Of a stretch of DNA of 64,000 nucleotides, positions 34,807-45,506 are shown piece after piece (within the stretch, counting starts at the first letter, position 1; every line of letters starts with the position of its first letter). This stretch comes from Pseudomonas fluorescens (lineage in GTDB: Bacteria; Pseudomonadota; Gammaproteobacteria; Pseudomonadales; Pseudomonadaceae), in contig NZ_CABVHK010000002.1 of NCBI RefSeq assembly GCF_902497785.1, positions 186,001 through 250,000 of the forward strand. Direction: 5' to 3'. Position numbers and translations under genes: made by a program. Under the pieces are notes generated by a model, which made no database searches, was not told the DNA's origin, and saw only the letters and a program-made list of their open reading frames with translations.

Positions 34807-36315
34807 ATGCGTATTCACGTCAGCTTCATCGACCGCGTCGGCATCACTCAGGAAGTCCTGGCCCTGCTCGGTGGGCGCAATCTCAATCTGGATGCGGTGG
34901 AAATGGTGCCGCCCAACGTCTACATCGACGCCCCGACCCTGAGCCCGGACGTGCTCGAAGAGTTGCGCGATGCGTTGCTCAGCGTGCGCGGTGTGCAGGC
35001 GATGACGGTGGTCGACATCCTTCCCGGCCAGCGCCGCCACTTGCAACTCGACGCACTGCTCGCGGCCATGACCGACCCGGTGCTGGCCCTGGACAGCGCC
35101 GGCAAAGTCCTGCTGGCCAATCCTGCACTGATTGCCTTGTACGGTCGCGAACCGGCCGGTGAAAGCGTCGCCGAGCTGTTTGCCGATTCGGCACTGCTCG
35201 ATGCCTTGCTCGAACACGGCTTCCGTCTGCCGTTGCGCGAGATCACCGTCAATGGCCAGACCCTGTTGCTCGACGCCACGCCGATCACCGATGCCGGCGC
35301 CCTGCTGACCCTGTATCAACCCAACCGCATCGGCGAACGCCTCTCGGCACTGCACCACGACCATGCCGAGGGCTTCGATGCGCTGCTCGGCGAATCGCCG
35401 GCCATTCGCACCCTCAAGACCCGCGCCCAGCGTGTGGCAGCGCTGGATGCGCCCCTGCTGATCCAAGGCGAAACCGGGACCGGAAAAGAGCTGGTGGCTC
35501 GCGCCTGTCACGCCATCAGCGCTCGCCACAGTTCACCGTTCCTGGCGCTGAACTGCGCAGCATTGCCGGAGAACCTCGCCGAAAGCGAACTGTTCGGCTA
35601 CGCCCCCGGCGCCTTCACCGGCGCGCAACGCGGTGGCAAACCGGGGCTGATGGAACTGGCTAACCAGGGCACGGTGTTTCTCGATGAGATCGGTGAAATG
35701 TCGCCGTATTTACAGGCGAAACTGCTGCGCTTTCTCAATGACGGCAGCTTCCGGCGGGTGGGGGGCGATCGTGAGGTCAAGGTCAACGTGCGCATCCTCA
35801 GCGCCACGCACCGCGATCTGGAAAAAATGGTCGGCGAAGGTACGTTCCGCGAAGACCTGTTCTATCGCCTCAACGTTCTCAACGTCGAAGTCCCGCCGCT
35901 GCGTGAGCGCGGTCAGGACATTTTGCTGCTGGCCCGCTACTTCATGCAGCAGGCCTGCGCACAGATTCAGCGGCCAGTGTGCCGTCTGGCACCGGGCACT
36001 TATCCGGCGCTGCTGGGCAACCGCTGGCCGGGCAATGTGCGGCAACTGCAGAACGTGATTTTCCGTGCGGCGGCGATCTGCGAAAGCAGCCTGGTGGACA
36101 TTGGTGACCTCGATATCGCTGGCACCTCTGTGGCGCGCCAGAGCGACAGCGACGTCGACAGCCTCGAGCAGGCGATGGAAGAATTCGAAAAAACCCTGCT
36201 GGAAAAGCTGTACGTCAGCTACCCCTCGACCCGGCAGTTGGCCAGTCGTCTGCAAACCTCCCACACCGCGATTGCCCATCGGCTGCGCAAGTACGGGATT
36301 CCCAACAAGCCTTAA
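34807..36315 (+). CDS. gcsR: GcsR, TyrR-like sigma54-dependent activator of the glycine cleavage operon
   Basis: 502-residue enhancer-binding protein with TyrR architecture: N-terminal ACT domain (1-75, MRIHVSFIDRVGITQEVLAL), PAS (about 80-170), AAA+ domain with Walker A GETGTGKE (221-228), the sigma54-contact loop GAFTGA (268-273, lost in E. coli TyrR), Walker B TVFLDEIGEM, and a C-terminal TyrR-type HTH (PSTRQLASRLQTSHTAIAHRLRKYG). It is upstream of gcvH-gcvP-sdaA-gcvT, as in P. aeruginosa where glycine controls it. Three matching operators and a -24/-12 promoter lie before gcvH. Confidence 0.92.
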   Translation: MRIHVSFIDRVGITQEVLALLGGRNLNLDAVEMVPPNVYIDAPTLSPDVLEELRDALLSVRGVQAMTVVDILPGQRRHLQLDALLAAMTDPVLALDSAGKVLLANPALIALYGREPAGESVAELFADSALLDALLEHGFRLPLREITVNGQTLLLDATPITDAGALLTLYQPNRIGERLSALHHDHAEGFDALLGESPAIRTLKTRAQRVAALDAPLLIQGETGTGKELVARACHAISARHSSPFLALNCAALPENLAESELFGYAPGAFTGAQRGGKPGLMELANQGTVFLDEIGEMSPYLQAKLLRFLNDGSFRRVGGDREVKVNVRILSATHRDLEKMVGEGTFREDLFYRLNVLNVEVPPLRERGQDILLLARYFMQQACAQIQRPVCRLAPGTYPALLGNRWPGNVRQLQNVIFRAAAICESSLVDIGDLDIAGTSVARQSDSDVDSLEQAMEEFEKTLLEKLYVSYPSTRQLASRLQTSHTAIAHRLRKYGIPNKP

Positions 36316-36357
36316 GGTTTGTGACTGAAACACAATTTCTCCAACGCCACAGAGCCC

Positions 36358-36448
36358 TGTGGGAGCGGGCTTGCCCGCGATGAGGCCATCCCGTTCAACA
36401 TCCATGTCGAATGCCGGATCGCCATCGCGGGCAAGCCCGGCTCCCACA
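36358..36448. repeat. REP doublet, type B
   Basis: TGTGGGAGCGGGCTTGCCCG and CGGGCAAGCCCGGCTCCCACA are inverted, with one extra base in the right half. Lies between gcsR and its operators. Confidence 0.88.
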
Positions 36449-36492
36449 GGATTTGCATACATTTCAAATAGTGCTCAAAAGCGACCTCCACC

Positions 36493-36510
36493 TGTACTGA
36501 AAGCGCTACA
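36493..36510 (+). promoter_or_regulatory. GcsR operator 1
   Basis: TGTACTG-AAAG-CGCTACA, an 18-bp TyrR-like site matching the reported GcsR pattern TGTAACG-N4-CGTTCCG. Confidence 0.7.
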
Positions 36511-36511
36511 G

Positions 36512-36529
36512 CGGAACGATATCGATACA
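36512..36529 (-). promoter_or_regulatory. GcsR operator 2
   Basis: CGGAACG-ATAT-CGATACA; on the minus strand TGTATCG-ATAT-CGTTCCG, the closest match to the reported GcsR consensus. It begins 19 bp after operator 1 starts. Confidence 0.75.
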
Positions 36530-36592
36530 CCGACCTCCGATCACCGCTGCGCAAGGCTTTGATCCACTTAACCTTTTTTCCTCACCGCAGGC

Positions 36593-36610
36593 TGTAGCGA
36601 TTTCGCTACA
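36593..36610 (+). promoter_or_regulatory. GcsR operator 3
   Basis: TGTAGCG-ATTT-CGCTACA, a perfect 18-bp dyad, 81 bp downstream of the start of operator 2 and 64 bp before the -24 element. Confidence 0.72.
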
Positions 36611-36673
36611 GCCACTAAATTCCCGCGTCCTGGAAAAACTCATAACACACTGATTTATAACAATAAGTTTACA

Positions 36674-36690
36674 TTGGCCGCGTTTTTGCT
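36674..36690 (+). promoter_or_regulatory. Sigma54 (-24/-12) promoter of the gcvH operon
   Basis: TTGGCCGCGTTTTTGCT has GG and GC separated by 10 bp, fitting the TTGGCAC-N5-TTGCW consensus. The predicted start is near 36701, about 70 bp before gcvH. Confidence 0.8.
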
Positions 36691-36771
36691 AAGTAACCCC
36701 TCATAAATCAGGGCATTGCCCAAGCATTCAATCGCGTCCACCAGACGAGTCTGGCCCCCTTAGGAGTTTCC

Positions 36772-37155
36772 ATGAGCGAGTTGCGTTTTACTGAAGATCA
36801 CGAATGGCTGCGCACCGAAGCTGACGGCAGCGTCACGGTCGGCATCACCGCTTTCGCGCAGAACGCCTTGGGCGACGTGGTTTTCGTACAACTGCCCGAG
36901 CTGCAGTCCTACGACAAAGGCGCCGAAGCCGCCACCGTCGAATCGGTAAAAGCCGCCAGCGGCGTGTACATGCCACTCGACGGCGAAGTGCTAGAAGTTA
37001 ACCCGGCGCTGGACAGCAGTCCGGAGCTGGTCAACGAAGACCCGCTGGGCGAAGGCTGGTTCTTCCGCTTCCAGCCAAGCGACGCCTCGGCGGTTGCCAA
37101 ATTGCTCGATCAGGACGCCTACGACCGTCTGATCAAAGCCAACGCCGAAGCCTGA
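36772..37155 (+). CDS. gcvH: Glycine cleavage system H protein
   Basis: 127-residue lipoyl carrier shuttling the aminomethyl group between GcvP, GcvT and lipoamide dehydrogenase. The lipoylated lysine is Lys60 in [13 protein letters not shown]; the flanking [25 protein letters not shown] is canonical. ATG at 36772 follows TTAGGAG. First gene of a sigma54-driven operon activated by GcsR; corresponds to gcvH2 in Pseudomonas genomes with two systems. It is 11 bp before gcvP. Confidence 0.96.
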   Translation: MSELRFTEDHEWLRTEADGSVTVGITAFAQNALGDVVFVQLPELQSYDKGAEAATVESVKAASGVYMPLDGEVLEVNPALDSSPELVNEDPLGEGWFFRFQPSDASAVAKLLDQDAYDRLIKANAEA

Positions 37156-37166
37156 GGAGCGCGAAC

Positions 37167-40019
37167 ATGACTGAAGTGAATCTGACCACCGCCAACGAAT
37201 TCATCGCCCGCCACATCGGCCCGCGTTCCGGCGACGAGCAAGCGATGCTCAACAGCCTCGGGTTCGACTCCCTGGAAGCCCTGAGCGCCAGCGTCATTCC
37301 GGAAAGCATCAAGGGCACCAGCGTGCTCGGCATGGACGATGGCCTGAGCGAAGCCGACGCCCTGGCGTTGATCAAAGGCATCGCGGCGAAGAACCAACTG
37401 TTCAAGACCTACATCGGCCAGGGCTACTACGGCACGCACACGCCGTCGCCAATCCTGCGCAACCTGCTGGAAAACCCGGCCTGGTACACCGCGTACACCC
37501 CGTACCAGCCGGAAATTTCCCAGGGTCGTCTCGAAGCGCTGCTGAACTTCCAGACCCTGATCAGCGACCTCACCGGTTTGCCGATCGCCAACGCCTCGCT
37601 GCTCGACGAAGCCACCGCCGCCGCCGAAGCCATGACCTTCTGCAAGCGCCTGAGCAAGAACAAAGGCAGCCACGCGTTTTTCGCGTCCGTGCATTGCCAC
37701 CCGCAAACCCTCGACGTGCTGCGCACCCGTGCCGAGCCGCTGGGCATCGACGTCGTGGTCGGCGACGAGCTTGAACTGACCGACGTGACGCCGTTTTTCG
37801 GCGCCCTGCTGCAATACCCGGCCAGCAACGGTGACCTGTTCGACTACCGCGAACTGACCGAACGCTTCCATGCCGCCAATGCTCTGGTGGCCGTTGCCGC
37901 TGACCTGCTGGCCCTGACCGTGCTGACCCCGCCGGGCGAGTTCGGCGCCGACGTGGCCATCGGCAGCGCGCAACGCTTCGGCGTACCGCTGGGCTTCGGT
38001 GGCCCGCACGCGGCGTACTTCTCCACAAAAGATGCATTCAAGCGCGACATGCCCGGCCGTCTGGTCGGCGTTTCCGTGGACCGTTTTGGCAAGCCGGCCC
38101 TGCGCCTGGCCATGCAGACCCGCGAGCAACATATCCGTCGCGAAAAGGCCACCAGCAACATCTGCACCGCGCAGGTGCTGTTGGCCAACATCGCCAGCAT
38201 GTACGCCGTCTACCACGGTCCGAAAGGCCTGACGCAGATTGCCCAGCGCATTCATCACCTGACCGCGATTCTGGCCAAGGGCTTCAGTGCACTGGGACTG
38301 ACTGTCGAGCAAGAAAACTTCTTCGACACGCTGACCCTGAACACCGGTGCCAACACGGCCGCTTTGCACGACAAGGCGCGTGCCCAACAGATCAACCTGC
38401 GAGTGATCGATGGCCAACGTCTGGGCCTGTCCCTCGACGAAACCACTTCGCAGGCTGACGTTGAAACCCTGTGGGCCTTGCTGGCCGACGGTAAAACGCT
38501 GCCAGACTTCGCTGCCCTCGCCGCTTCCGTTGTCAGCACCATCCCGGCCGCGCTGGTTCGTCAATCGCCGATCCTCAGCCACCCGGTGTTCAACCGTTAT
38601 CACTCGGAAACCGAGCTGATGCGCTACCTGCGCAAGCTCGCCGACAAGGACCTGGCCCTGGACCGCACCATGATCCCGCTGGGTTCGTGCACCATGAAAC
38701 TCAACGCCGCCAGCGAAATGATCCCGGTGACCTGGGCCGAGTTCGGCGCCCTGCACCCGTTCGCCCCGGCCGCGCAAAGCGCCGGTTACCAGCAGCTGAC
38801 CGACGAACTGGAGGCGATGCTCTGTGCCGCCACCGGTTACGACTCGATCTCGCTGCAACCGAACGCCGGTTCCCAAGGTGAGTACGCGGGCCTGCTGGCC
38901 ATTCGTGCCTACCACCAGAGTCGTGGCGAAGACCGTCGCGACATCTGCCTGATCCCCTCGTCCGCCCACGGCACCAACCCGGCCACCGCCAACATGGCGG
39001 GCATGCGTGTGGTGGTGACCGCGTGCGATGCCCGTGGCAACGTCGACATCGAAGACCTGCGCGCCAAGGCCATCGAGCACCGCGAACATCTCGCGGCCTT
39101 GATGATCACCTACCCGTCGACCCACGGCGTGTTCGAAGAAGGCATCCGCGAAATCTGCGGCATCATTCATGACAACGGCGGCCAGGTGTACATCGACGGC
39201 GCCAACATGAACGCGATGGTCGGTCTCTGCGCACCGGGCAAGTTCGGCGGCGACGTCTCCCACCTGAACCTGCACAAAACCTTCTGCATTCCTCACGGCG
39301 GTGGCGGCCCGGGCGTCGGCCCGATTGGCGTCAAGTCGCACCTGACCCCGTTCCTGCCGGGCCACGCCCAGATGGAGCGCAAGGAAGGCGCGGTCTGCGC
39401 AGCACCGTTCGGCAGCGCGAGCATTCTGCCGATCACCTGGATGTACATTCGGATGATGGGCGGCGCGGGTTTGAAGCGTGCTTCGCAATTGGCGATCCTC
39501 AATGCCAACTACATTTCCCGTCGCCTCGAAGAGCACTACCCAGTGCTCTACACCGGCAGCAACGGGCTGGTGGCACACGAATGCATCCTCGACCTGCGTC
39601 CATTGAAAGACAGCAGCGGCATCAGCGTCGATGACGTCGCCAAGCGCCTGATCGACTTCGGTTTCCATGCGCCGACCATGTCGTTCCCGGTGGCTGGCAC
39701 GCTGATGATCGAGCCGACCGAAAGCGAATCCAAGGAAGAACTGGACCGCTTCTGCGATGCGATGATCCGCATCCGCGAAGAAATCCGCGCGGTGGAAAAC
39801 GGCACGCTGGACAAGGACGACAACCCGCTGAAAAACGCCCCGCATACCGCAGCGGAACTGGTTGGCGAATGGACCCATCCGTACAGCCGTGAGCAAGCGG
39901 TGTATCCGGTCGCGTCGCTGATCGAAGGCAAATACTGGCCGCCGGTCGGTCGCGTCGACAACGTCTTCGGCGATCGCAACCTGGTGTGCGCCTGCCCGTC
40001 GATCGAAAGCTACGCTTAA
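37167..40019 (+). CDS. gcvP: Glycine dehydrogenase (decarboxylating), P protein
   Basis: 950-residue PLP enzyme decarboxylating glycine and passing the aminomethyl group to GcvH. Single-chain form: N-terminal half with [18 protein letters not shown]-terminal half with the PLP lysine Lys704 in [17 protein letters not shown] and the preceding [14 protein letters not shown]. Length fits bacterial homodimeric P proteins (~950-960). ATG at 37167 follows TGAGGAGC. A type A repeat separates it from sdaA; the glyA2 gene found here in P. aeruginosa is absent. Confidence 0.96.
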   Translation: MTEVNLTTANEFIARHIGPRSGDEQAMLNSLGFDSLEALSASVIPESIKGTSVLGMDDGLSEADALALIKGIAAKNQLFKTYIGQGYYGTHTPSPILRNLLENPAWYTAYTPYQPEISQGRLEALLNFQTLISDLTGLPIANASLLDEATAAAEAMTFCKRLSKNKGSHAFFASVHCHPQTLDVLRTRAEPLGIDVVVGDELELTDVTPFFGALLQYPASNGDLFDYRELTERFHAANALVAVAADLLALTVLTPPGEFGADVAIGSAQRFGVPLGFGGPHAAYFSTKDAFKRDMPGRLVGVSVDRFGKPALRLAMQTREQHIRREKATSNICTAQVLLANIASMYAVYHGPKGLTQIAQRIHHLTAILAKGFSALGLTVEQENFFDTLTLNTGANTAALHDKARAQQINLRVIDGQRLGLSLDETTSQADVETLWALLADGKTLPDFAALAASVVSTIPAALVRQSPILSHPVFNRYHSETELMRYLRKLADKDLALDRTMIPLGSCTMKLNAASEMIPVTWAEFGALHPFAPAAQSAGYQQLTDELEAMLCAATGYDSISLQPNAGSQGEYAGLLAIRAYHQSRGEDRRDICLIPSSAHGTNPATANMAGMRVVVTACDARGNVDIEDLRAKAIEHREHLAALMITYPSTHGVFEEGIREICGIIHDNGGQVYIDGANMNAMVGLCAPGKFGGDVSHLNLHKTFCIPHGGGGPGVGPIGVKSHLTPFLPGHAQMERKEGAVCAAPFGSASILPITWMYIRMMGGAGLKRASQLAILNANYISRRLEEHYPVLYTGSNGLVAHECILDLRPLKDSSGISVDDVAKRLIDFGFHAPTMSFPVAGTLMIEPTESESKEELDRFCDAMIRIREEIRAVENGTLDKDDNPLKNAPHTAAELVGEWTHPYSREQAVYPVASLIEGKYWPPVGRVDNVFGDRNLVCACPSIESYA

Positions 40020-40071
40020 CCTATGAGGGGGCGGTCAATCCGCCCCACTCAACAACACCGCATCTCCCCCG

Positions 40072-40154
40072 GTAGGAGCTGCCGCAGGCTGCGATCTTTT
40101 GATCTTGCTTTTCAAATCCAGGATCAAAAGATCGCAGCCTGCGGCAGCTCCTAC
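40072..40154. repeat. Extragenic palindromic repeat, type A, between gcvP and sdaA
   Basis: GTAGGAGCTGCCGCAGG..CTGCGATCTTTTGATC pairs with GATCAAAAGATCGCAG..CCTGCGGCAGCTCCTAC. Inside the glycine operon at the place glyA2 occupies in P. aeruginosa. Confidence 0.9.
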
Positions 40155-40185
40155 GGGGCGCCTTTACCGTGATGTTTGCGCCTAT

Positions 40186-40193
40186 AACAAGAA
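40186..40193 (+). promoter_or_regulatory. CA motif in sdaA leader, candidate Hfq/Crc site
   Basis: AACAAGAA fits AANAANAA and lies directly before the CCGGAG ribosome site and the ATG at 40208. Suggests catabolite repression of serine dehydratase translation; inferred. Confidence 0.5.
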
Positions 40194-40207
40194 ACCGGAG
40201 AACAACC

Positions 40208-41584
<1,377 letters not shown>

Positions 41585-41625
41585 TGCGCGCTCACTGCAT
41601 CTGCAGACTTTTTCAGGAGCTGGAT

Positions 41626-42750
41626 ATGTCCACCGAACAACTGTTGAAAACCCCGTTGCACGCACTGCACATCGAACTCGGCGCCCGCATGGTGCCGTTT
41701 GCCGGCTACGACATGCCAGTGCAGTACCCGCTGGGTGTGATGAAGGAACACCAGCACACCCGTGATCAGGCCGGGTTGTTTGATGTGTCGCACATGGGCC
41801 AGATCCGTCTGACCGGCACGAATGCCGCCAAAGCACTGGAAACCCTGGTGCCGGTGGACATCATCGATTTGCCGGTGGGCATGCAGCGCTACGCGATGTT
41901 CACCAACGAGACGGGCGGCATTCTCGACGATCTGATGGTCGCCAACCTCGGTAACGATGAACTGATCCTGGTGGTCAACGCGGCTTGCAAGGATCAGGAC
42001 CTCGCGCATCTGCAACAGCACATCGGCGACCAGTGCACCATCGAGCCGTTGTTCGAAGAACGTGCGCTGGTGGCCCTCCAGGGTCCGGCAGCCGTCACCG
42101 TGCTCGCCCGCCTGGCACCTGAAGTGGCAAAGATGACCTTCATGCAGTTCGCCCGCGTCAGCCTGCTGGGCGTGGACTGTTTTGTCAGCCGCTCGGGTTA
42201 CACCGGTGAAGACGGTTTCGAAATCTCCGTGCCGGCCGCCAGCGCCGAAGCGCTCGCTCGCGCCCTCCTCGCCGAACCGGAAGTGGCCGCCATCGGCCTC
42301 GGCGCGCGTGACTCCCTGCGTCTGGAAGCCGGCTTGTGCCTCTACGGCCACGACATGAACACCGAAACCACCCCGATCGAGGCGGGTCTGTTGTGGGCCA
42401 TCTCCAAGCCGCGACGTGCCGACGGCGCTCGCGCCGGCGGCTTCCCTGGCGCTGAAACCGTGTTCGGCCAGCAGCAAGCCGGTGTCAGCCGCAAACGCGT
42501 CGGCTTGCTGCCTCAGGAACGTACGCCGGTACGCGAAGGTGCAGAGATCGTCAATGAAGCGGGCGACATCATCGGCACCGTTTGCAGCGGCGGATTCGGC
42601 CCGACGCTGGGTGCGCCGTTGGCCATGGGCTACCTCGACAGCGCCTACATCGCCATCGACACACCGGTCTGGGCGATCGTGCGTGGGAAAAAGGTGCCTT
42701 TGCTTGTAAGCAAAATGCCATTTGTTCCACAACGCTACTATCGTGGCTGA
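41626..42750 (+). CDS. gcvT: Glycine cleavage system T protein (aminomethyltransferase)
   Basis: 374-residue tetrahydrofolate-dependent enzyme releasing ammonia and methylene-THF from aminomethyl-GcvH. Conserved: [63 protein letters not shown] and the C-terminal barrel domain ([15 protein letters not shown]). ATG at 41626 follows CAGGAGCTGG. Last gene of the operon; a tandem repeat and a terminator follow. Confidence 0.96.
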   Translation: MSTEQLLKTPLHALHIELGARMVPFAGYDMPVQYPLGVMKEHQHTRDQAGLFDVSHMGQIRLTGTNAAKALETLVPVDIIDLPVGMQRYAMFTNETGGILDDLMVANLGNDELILVVNAACKDQDLAHLQQHIGDQCTIEPLFEERALVALQGPAAVTVLARLAPEVAKMTFMQFARVSLLGVDCFVSRSGYTGEDGFEISVPAASAEALARALLAEPEVAAIGLGARDSLRLEAGLCLYGHDMNTETTPIEAGLLWAISKPRRADGARAGGFPGAETVFGQQQAGVSRKRVGLLPQERTPVREGAEIVNEAGDIIGTVCSGGFGPTLGAPLAMGYLDSAYIAIDTPVWAIVRGKKVPLLVSKMPFVPQRYYRG

Positions 42751-42766
42751 TTGACTGTTTCTATAA

Positions 42767-42827
42767 GTAACGCAGTTGCGTTAAACAGTGCACTACTGTG
42801 TAACGCAACTGCCATAAAACAGTGCAC
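42767..42827 (+). repeat. Imperfect tandem direct repeat between gcvT and cspA-like gene
   Basis: Two copies at 42767-42793 and 42800-42827 share GTAACGCA at the left and TAAA(A)CAGTGCAC at the right, period 33-34 bp. The first copy also contains the near-palindrome AACGCAGTTGCGTT. They start 17 bp after the gcvT stop. The rest of the 403-bp gap (42751-43153) holds a terminator and presumably the cold-shock gene promoter and long leader; no other ORF is convincing. Confidence 0.6.
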
Positions 42828-42938
42828 ACCCTGGTTGTAAGCTTCGATTATGAACTTCGCTTATAACGTTCGAAAACAATTGAACACCTCTATCGAATAA
42901 GCCCGCATTAGTGGACCGACTACACCCTCAACCTGAGT

Positions 42939-42969
42939 AAAACCGGGCCCTGCACGGGGCTTGTTTTTT
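42939..42969 (+). terminator. Rho-independent terminator of the gcv operon
   Basis: AAAACCGGGCCCTGCACGGG..GCTTGTTTTTT: GC-rich hairpin (GCCC/GGGC) flanked by an A run and a T run. It lies 190 bp after gcvT. Confidence 0.7.
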
Positions 42970-43153
42970 CTCCCGTAGTTGGCGTAGAGTTTGTTCACTG
43001 TGTTTGCATGGGTCGCTTGGAATCGTGACCTGGGCAGTAGCCTACAAGTTAGCTACATCCCGTTCGACGTCTTCTTACTCTCCTGCAACCAGCCCCAGTA
43101 CTCTTTCATAAGAAAGAGGCTGTCATTAATTTTTGCGTCATAGGAAATAAGAA

Positions 43154-43366
43154 ATGTCCCAACGTCAGAGCGGTACCGTCAAGTGGTTTAACGACGAGAA
43201 AGGTTTTGGTTTTATCACTCCAGAAAGCGGTCCGGATCTGTTCGTGCATTTCCGCGCTATTCAGGGCAACGGCTTCAAGAGCCTGAAAGAAGGCCAGAAA
43301 GTGACCTTCATTGCCGTTCAGGGCCAGAAAGGCATGCAAGCTGACGAGGTCCAGGCAGAAGCCTGA
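43154..43366 (+). CDS. CspA-family cold-shock protein
   Basis: 70-residue single cold-shock domain binding single-stranded RNA/DNA. RNP1 KGFGFITPE and RNP2 LFVHFRAI are present, with [11 protein letters not shown] at the N-terminus. It resembles CapB/CspA of Pseudomonas. The ATG at 43154 follows AATAAGAA, a weak ribosome site typical of cold-inducible leaders. A strong terminator lies 13 bp after the stop, so it is monocistronic. Confidence 0.95.
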
Positions 43367-43378
43367 CTTTCTGTTACG

Positions 43379-43413
43379 AAAAAGCCCCTGATGCTGACAT
43401 CAGGGGCTTTTTT
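43379..43413 (+). terminator. Bidirectional Rho-independent terminator after cold-shock gene
   Basis: AAAAAGCCCCTGATG..CATCAGGGGCTTTTTT: perfect 10-bp stem GCCCCTGATG, 4-base loop, A run before and T run after. Confidence 0.95.
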
Positions 43414-43461
43414 GTGCGCGTAAATCCGTAAAATGGTTTCTTTTTCCACCGGGAACCTGCC

Positions 43462-43950
43462 ATGTCGAAACACCTGCTCAAACCTCAGGGCGACTTTCCC
43501 GCCGCTTCACTGGGTCGTCGTCTGGCAGCGATGTTCTATGACTTTCTGTTGTGCACCGCCCTGCTGATCGTGACCAGCGGCGCCTACAAGATGATCCAGA
43601 TGACGATCATCGGCGAGGACAGAATGCGCACGCTGACCGAGGCAGGCGCGCTGGACGGCGATCCTCTGCTTTCAACGTTGTTGCTGTTTGTGCTGTTCGG
43701 TTTCTTCGCCAAGTTCTGGACCTGGTCTGGCCAGACCCTGGGCATGCAGGTATGGGGCATCCGCGTGCAGAACGCTGATGGTTCATCGATCAGCCTGTGG
43801 CAGGCGCTGTTGCGGTTTGTGGTGTCGATTGCTTCGTGGCTGTGTGTTGGCCTGGGGTTTATCTGGTCGCTGTTCGATAAACAGAAACGCAGCTGGCATG
43901 ACATGTATTCCAACACCCAGCTGGTGCGGATTCCGAAGAAGGCCAAATAA
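43462..43950 (+). CDS. RDD family inner-membrane protein
   Basis: 162-residue RDD-domain protein. ASLGRRLAAMFYDFLLCTALLIV carries the family Arg-Asp motif; further helices lie at LLSTLLLFVLFGFFAKFWTW and the C-terminal FVVSIASWLCVGLGFIWSLF, ending with KQKRSWHDMYSNTQLVRIPK. QTLGMQVWGIRVQNADG is characteristic. RDD proteins are small transport-like membrane proteins of mostly unknown function. ATG at 43462 has only a weak site (CCGGGAACC). Confidence 0.88.
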   Translation: MSKHLLKPQGDFPAASLGRRLAAMFYDFLLCTALLIVTSGAYKMIQMTIIGEDRMRTLTEAGALDGDPLLSTLLLFVLFGFFAKFWTWSGQTLGMQVWGIRVQNADGSSISLWQALLRFVVSIASWLCVGLGFIWSLFDKQKRSWHDMYSNTQLVRIPKKAK

Positions 43951-43960
43951 CGGCCACAAA

Positions 43961-44030
43961 AAAGATCGCAGCCTGCGGCAGCTCCTACCAGGTTTTGTAG
44001 GAGCTGCCGAAGGCTGCGATCTCTTGATCT
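43961..44030. repeat. Extragenic palindromic repeat, type A
   Basis: AAGATCGCAGCCTGCGGCAGC..TCCTAC pairs with GTAGGAGCTGCCGAAGG..CTGCGATCTCTTGATC, the loop being CAGGTTTT. It lies between convergent RDD and nadA genes. Confidence 0.88.
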
Positions 44031-44035
44031 TGCTC

Positions 44036-45094
44036 TTAAGCGTTGCCGACCAGTTTCATCCGCGCAGCCTGAGTAAAATCGAGCATCCGCTTCAACGGCC
44101 GAATCGCCTGGGGAATCAACGCCGGGTCGACAAAGATCTCGTTCGCCCCCTCCTTCAAGCTCTTCAGCATCCGCTCAAGCGTGTTCATCGCCATCCACGG
44201 GCAATGTGCGCAACTGCGGCACGCTGCACCGTTACCCGCCGTAGGCGCTTCGATGAAGACCTTGTCCGGGCACAGCTGCTGCATCTTGTAGAAAATGCCA
44301 CGGTCGGTGGCGACGATCAGCGTCTTGTTCGGCAGGCTCTGCGCCGCTGCAATCAGCTGGCTGGTAGAGCCGACGGCATCCGCCAGCTCGATCACCGATG
44401 TCGGCGATTCCGGGTGCACGAGAATCGCCGCATCCGGATACAGCGCCTTCATGTCTTCGAGCTGTTTGGACTTGAACTCTTCGTGGACGATGCAGGCGCC
44501 ATCCCACAACAACATGTCTGCACCAGTCTTGCGCTGGATGTAGGTGCCCAAATGTTTGTCCGGGGCCCAGATGATTTTCTCGCCGTTATCCATCAGGCTT
44601 TCGACGATTTCCACCGCGCAACTGGACGTCACAACCCAGTCCGCCCGCGCTTTCACCGCCGCCGACGTGTTGGCATACACCACCACGGTACGTTCCGGAT
44701 GCTGATCACAGAACGCCGAGAACTCGTCCACGGGGCAACCCAGGTCCAGCGAACAGGTCGCTTCCAGGGTCGGCATCAGGATACGTTTTTCAGGATTGAG
44801 AATTTTGGCGGTCTCGCCCATGAACTTCACACCCGCGACCACGACGGTCTTGGCCGGGTGTGCATTGCCGAATCGGGCCATTTCCAGCGAGTCGGAGACA
44901 CAGCCGCCGGTTTCTTCGGCCAAGGCCTGAATCACCGGATCACAATAAAAGTGGGCAACCAACACCGCGTCCTGAGCCTTGAGCTCGGCAGCAATGGCAG
45001 CGCGATAATAGGCCTCTTCCTCGGGCGTCAGCGGCTTGGGCTGTTTGGCGTCGAGGTGAGCTTGAACCAGAAGGCGTTCAGAAATCTGCGTCAT
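44036..45094 (-). CDS. nadA: Quinolinate synthase A
   Basis: 352-residue [4Fe-4S] enzyme condensing iminoaspartate with dihydroxyacetone phosphate to quinolinate in NAD biosynthesis. Visible: [32 protein letters not shown], the cluster cysteines in [21 protein letters not shown] and [15 protein letters not shown], and [16 protein letters not shown] at 45094. Monocistronic; the tRNA-Lys gene lies about 270 bp upstream on the same strand, and the gap between them shows nothing else. Confidence 0.96.
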   Translation of the reverse strand: MTQISERLLVQAHLDAKQPKPLTPEEEAYYRAAIAAELKAQDAVLVAHFYCDPVIQALAEETGGCVSDSLEMARFGNAHPAKTVVVAGVKFMGETAKILNPEKRILMPTLEATCSLDLGCPVDEFSAFCDQHPERTVVVYANTSAAVKARADWVVTSSCAVEIVESLMDNGEKIIWAPDKHLGTYIQRKTGADMLLWDGACIVHEEFKSKQLEDMKALYPDAAILVHPESPTSVIELADAVGSTSQLIAAAQSLPNKTLIVATDRGIFYKMQQLCPDKVFIEAPTAGNGAACRSCAHCPWMAMNTLERMLKSLKEGANEIFVDPALIPQAIRPLKRMLDFTQAARMKLVGNA

Positions 45095-45367
45095 GTTCGC
45101 AAGACCTGCAAGCGCTTACGCGCGAAAGTCGAGTATACACCCGGCTCCGGACCCTTCAGGGGTACCGCCGGGAGAGTGAGTATTCATCAGGCATGGAAAG
45201 CGTTGGAGCTGCGCAAGGCTACAGAATATCCGGGGGATGCAAAAGATGATTCTGACCTGCGTCATGCGGAGTCGTTTGTTGGCAGTCGAGCTCAAATCGC
45301 GGGCAAAAAAAAATCCGGAAATCCTCACTTGCGTGGGCCTTCCAGACTTTTAAAACTGCTACAAAAA

Positions 45368-45443
45368 TGGTGGGTCGTGTGGGATTCGAACCTACGACCA
45401 ATTGGTTAAAAGCCAACTGCTCTACCAACTGAGCTAACGACCC
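45368..45443 (-). tRNA. tRNA-Lys (UUU)
   Basis: On the minus strand a 76-nt cloverleaf begins GGGTCGTTAGCTCAG and ends with encoded CCA. The anticodon loop CTTTTAA gives anticodon UUU; the T arm GGTTCGAATCC and D arm are standard, and the acceptor stem GGGTCGT/ACGACCC pairs perfectly. Confidence 0.97.
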
Positions 45444-45506
45444 GCTGTGTGGTGGCGCGTATAATACTGATTTTTAACGTTTATTCAACACCTTATTTGA
45501 AATAAA

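Noticed and set aside
36450-36771. Possible glycine riboswitch before gcvH
   Set aside because: The dyads fit protein operators and lie upstream of the -24/-12 promoter, so they would not be in the mRNA.
37119-39896. 925-residue minus-strand open frame opposite gcvP
   Set aside because: Antisense shadow of a firmly identified gene; high GC with strong third-position bias leaves long stop-free antisense frames.
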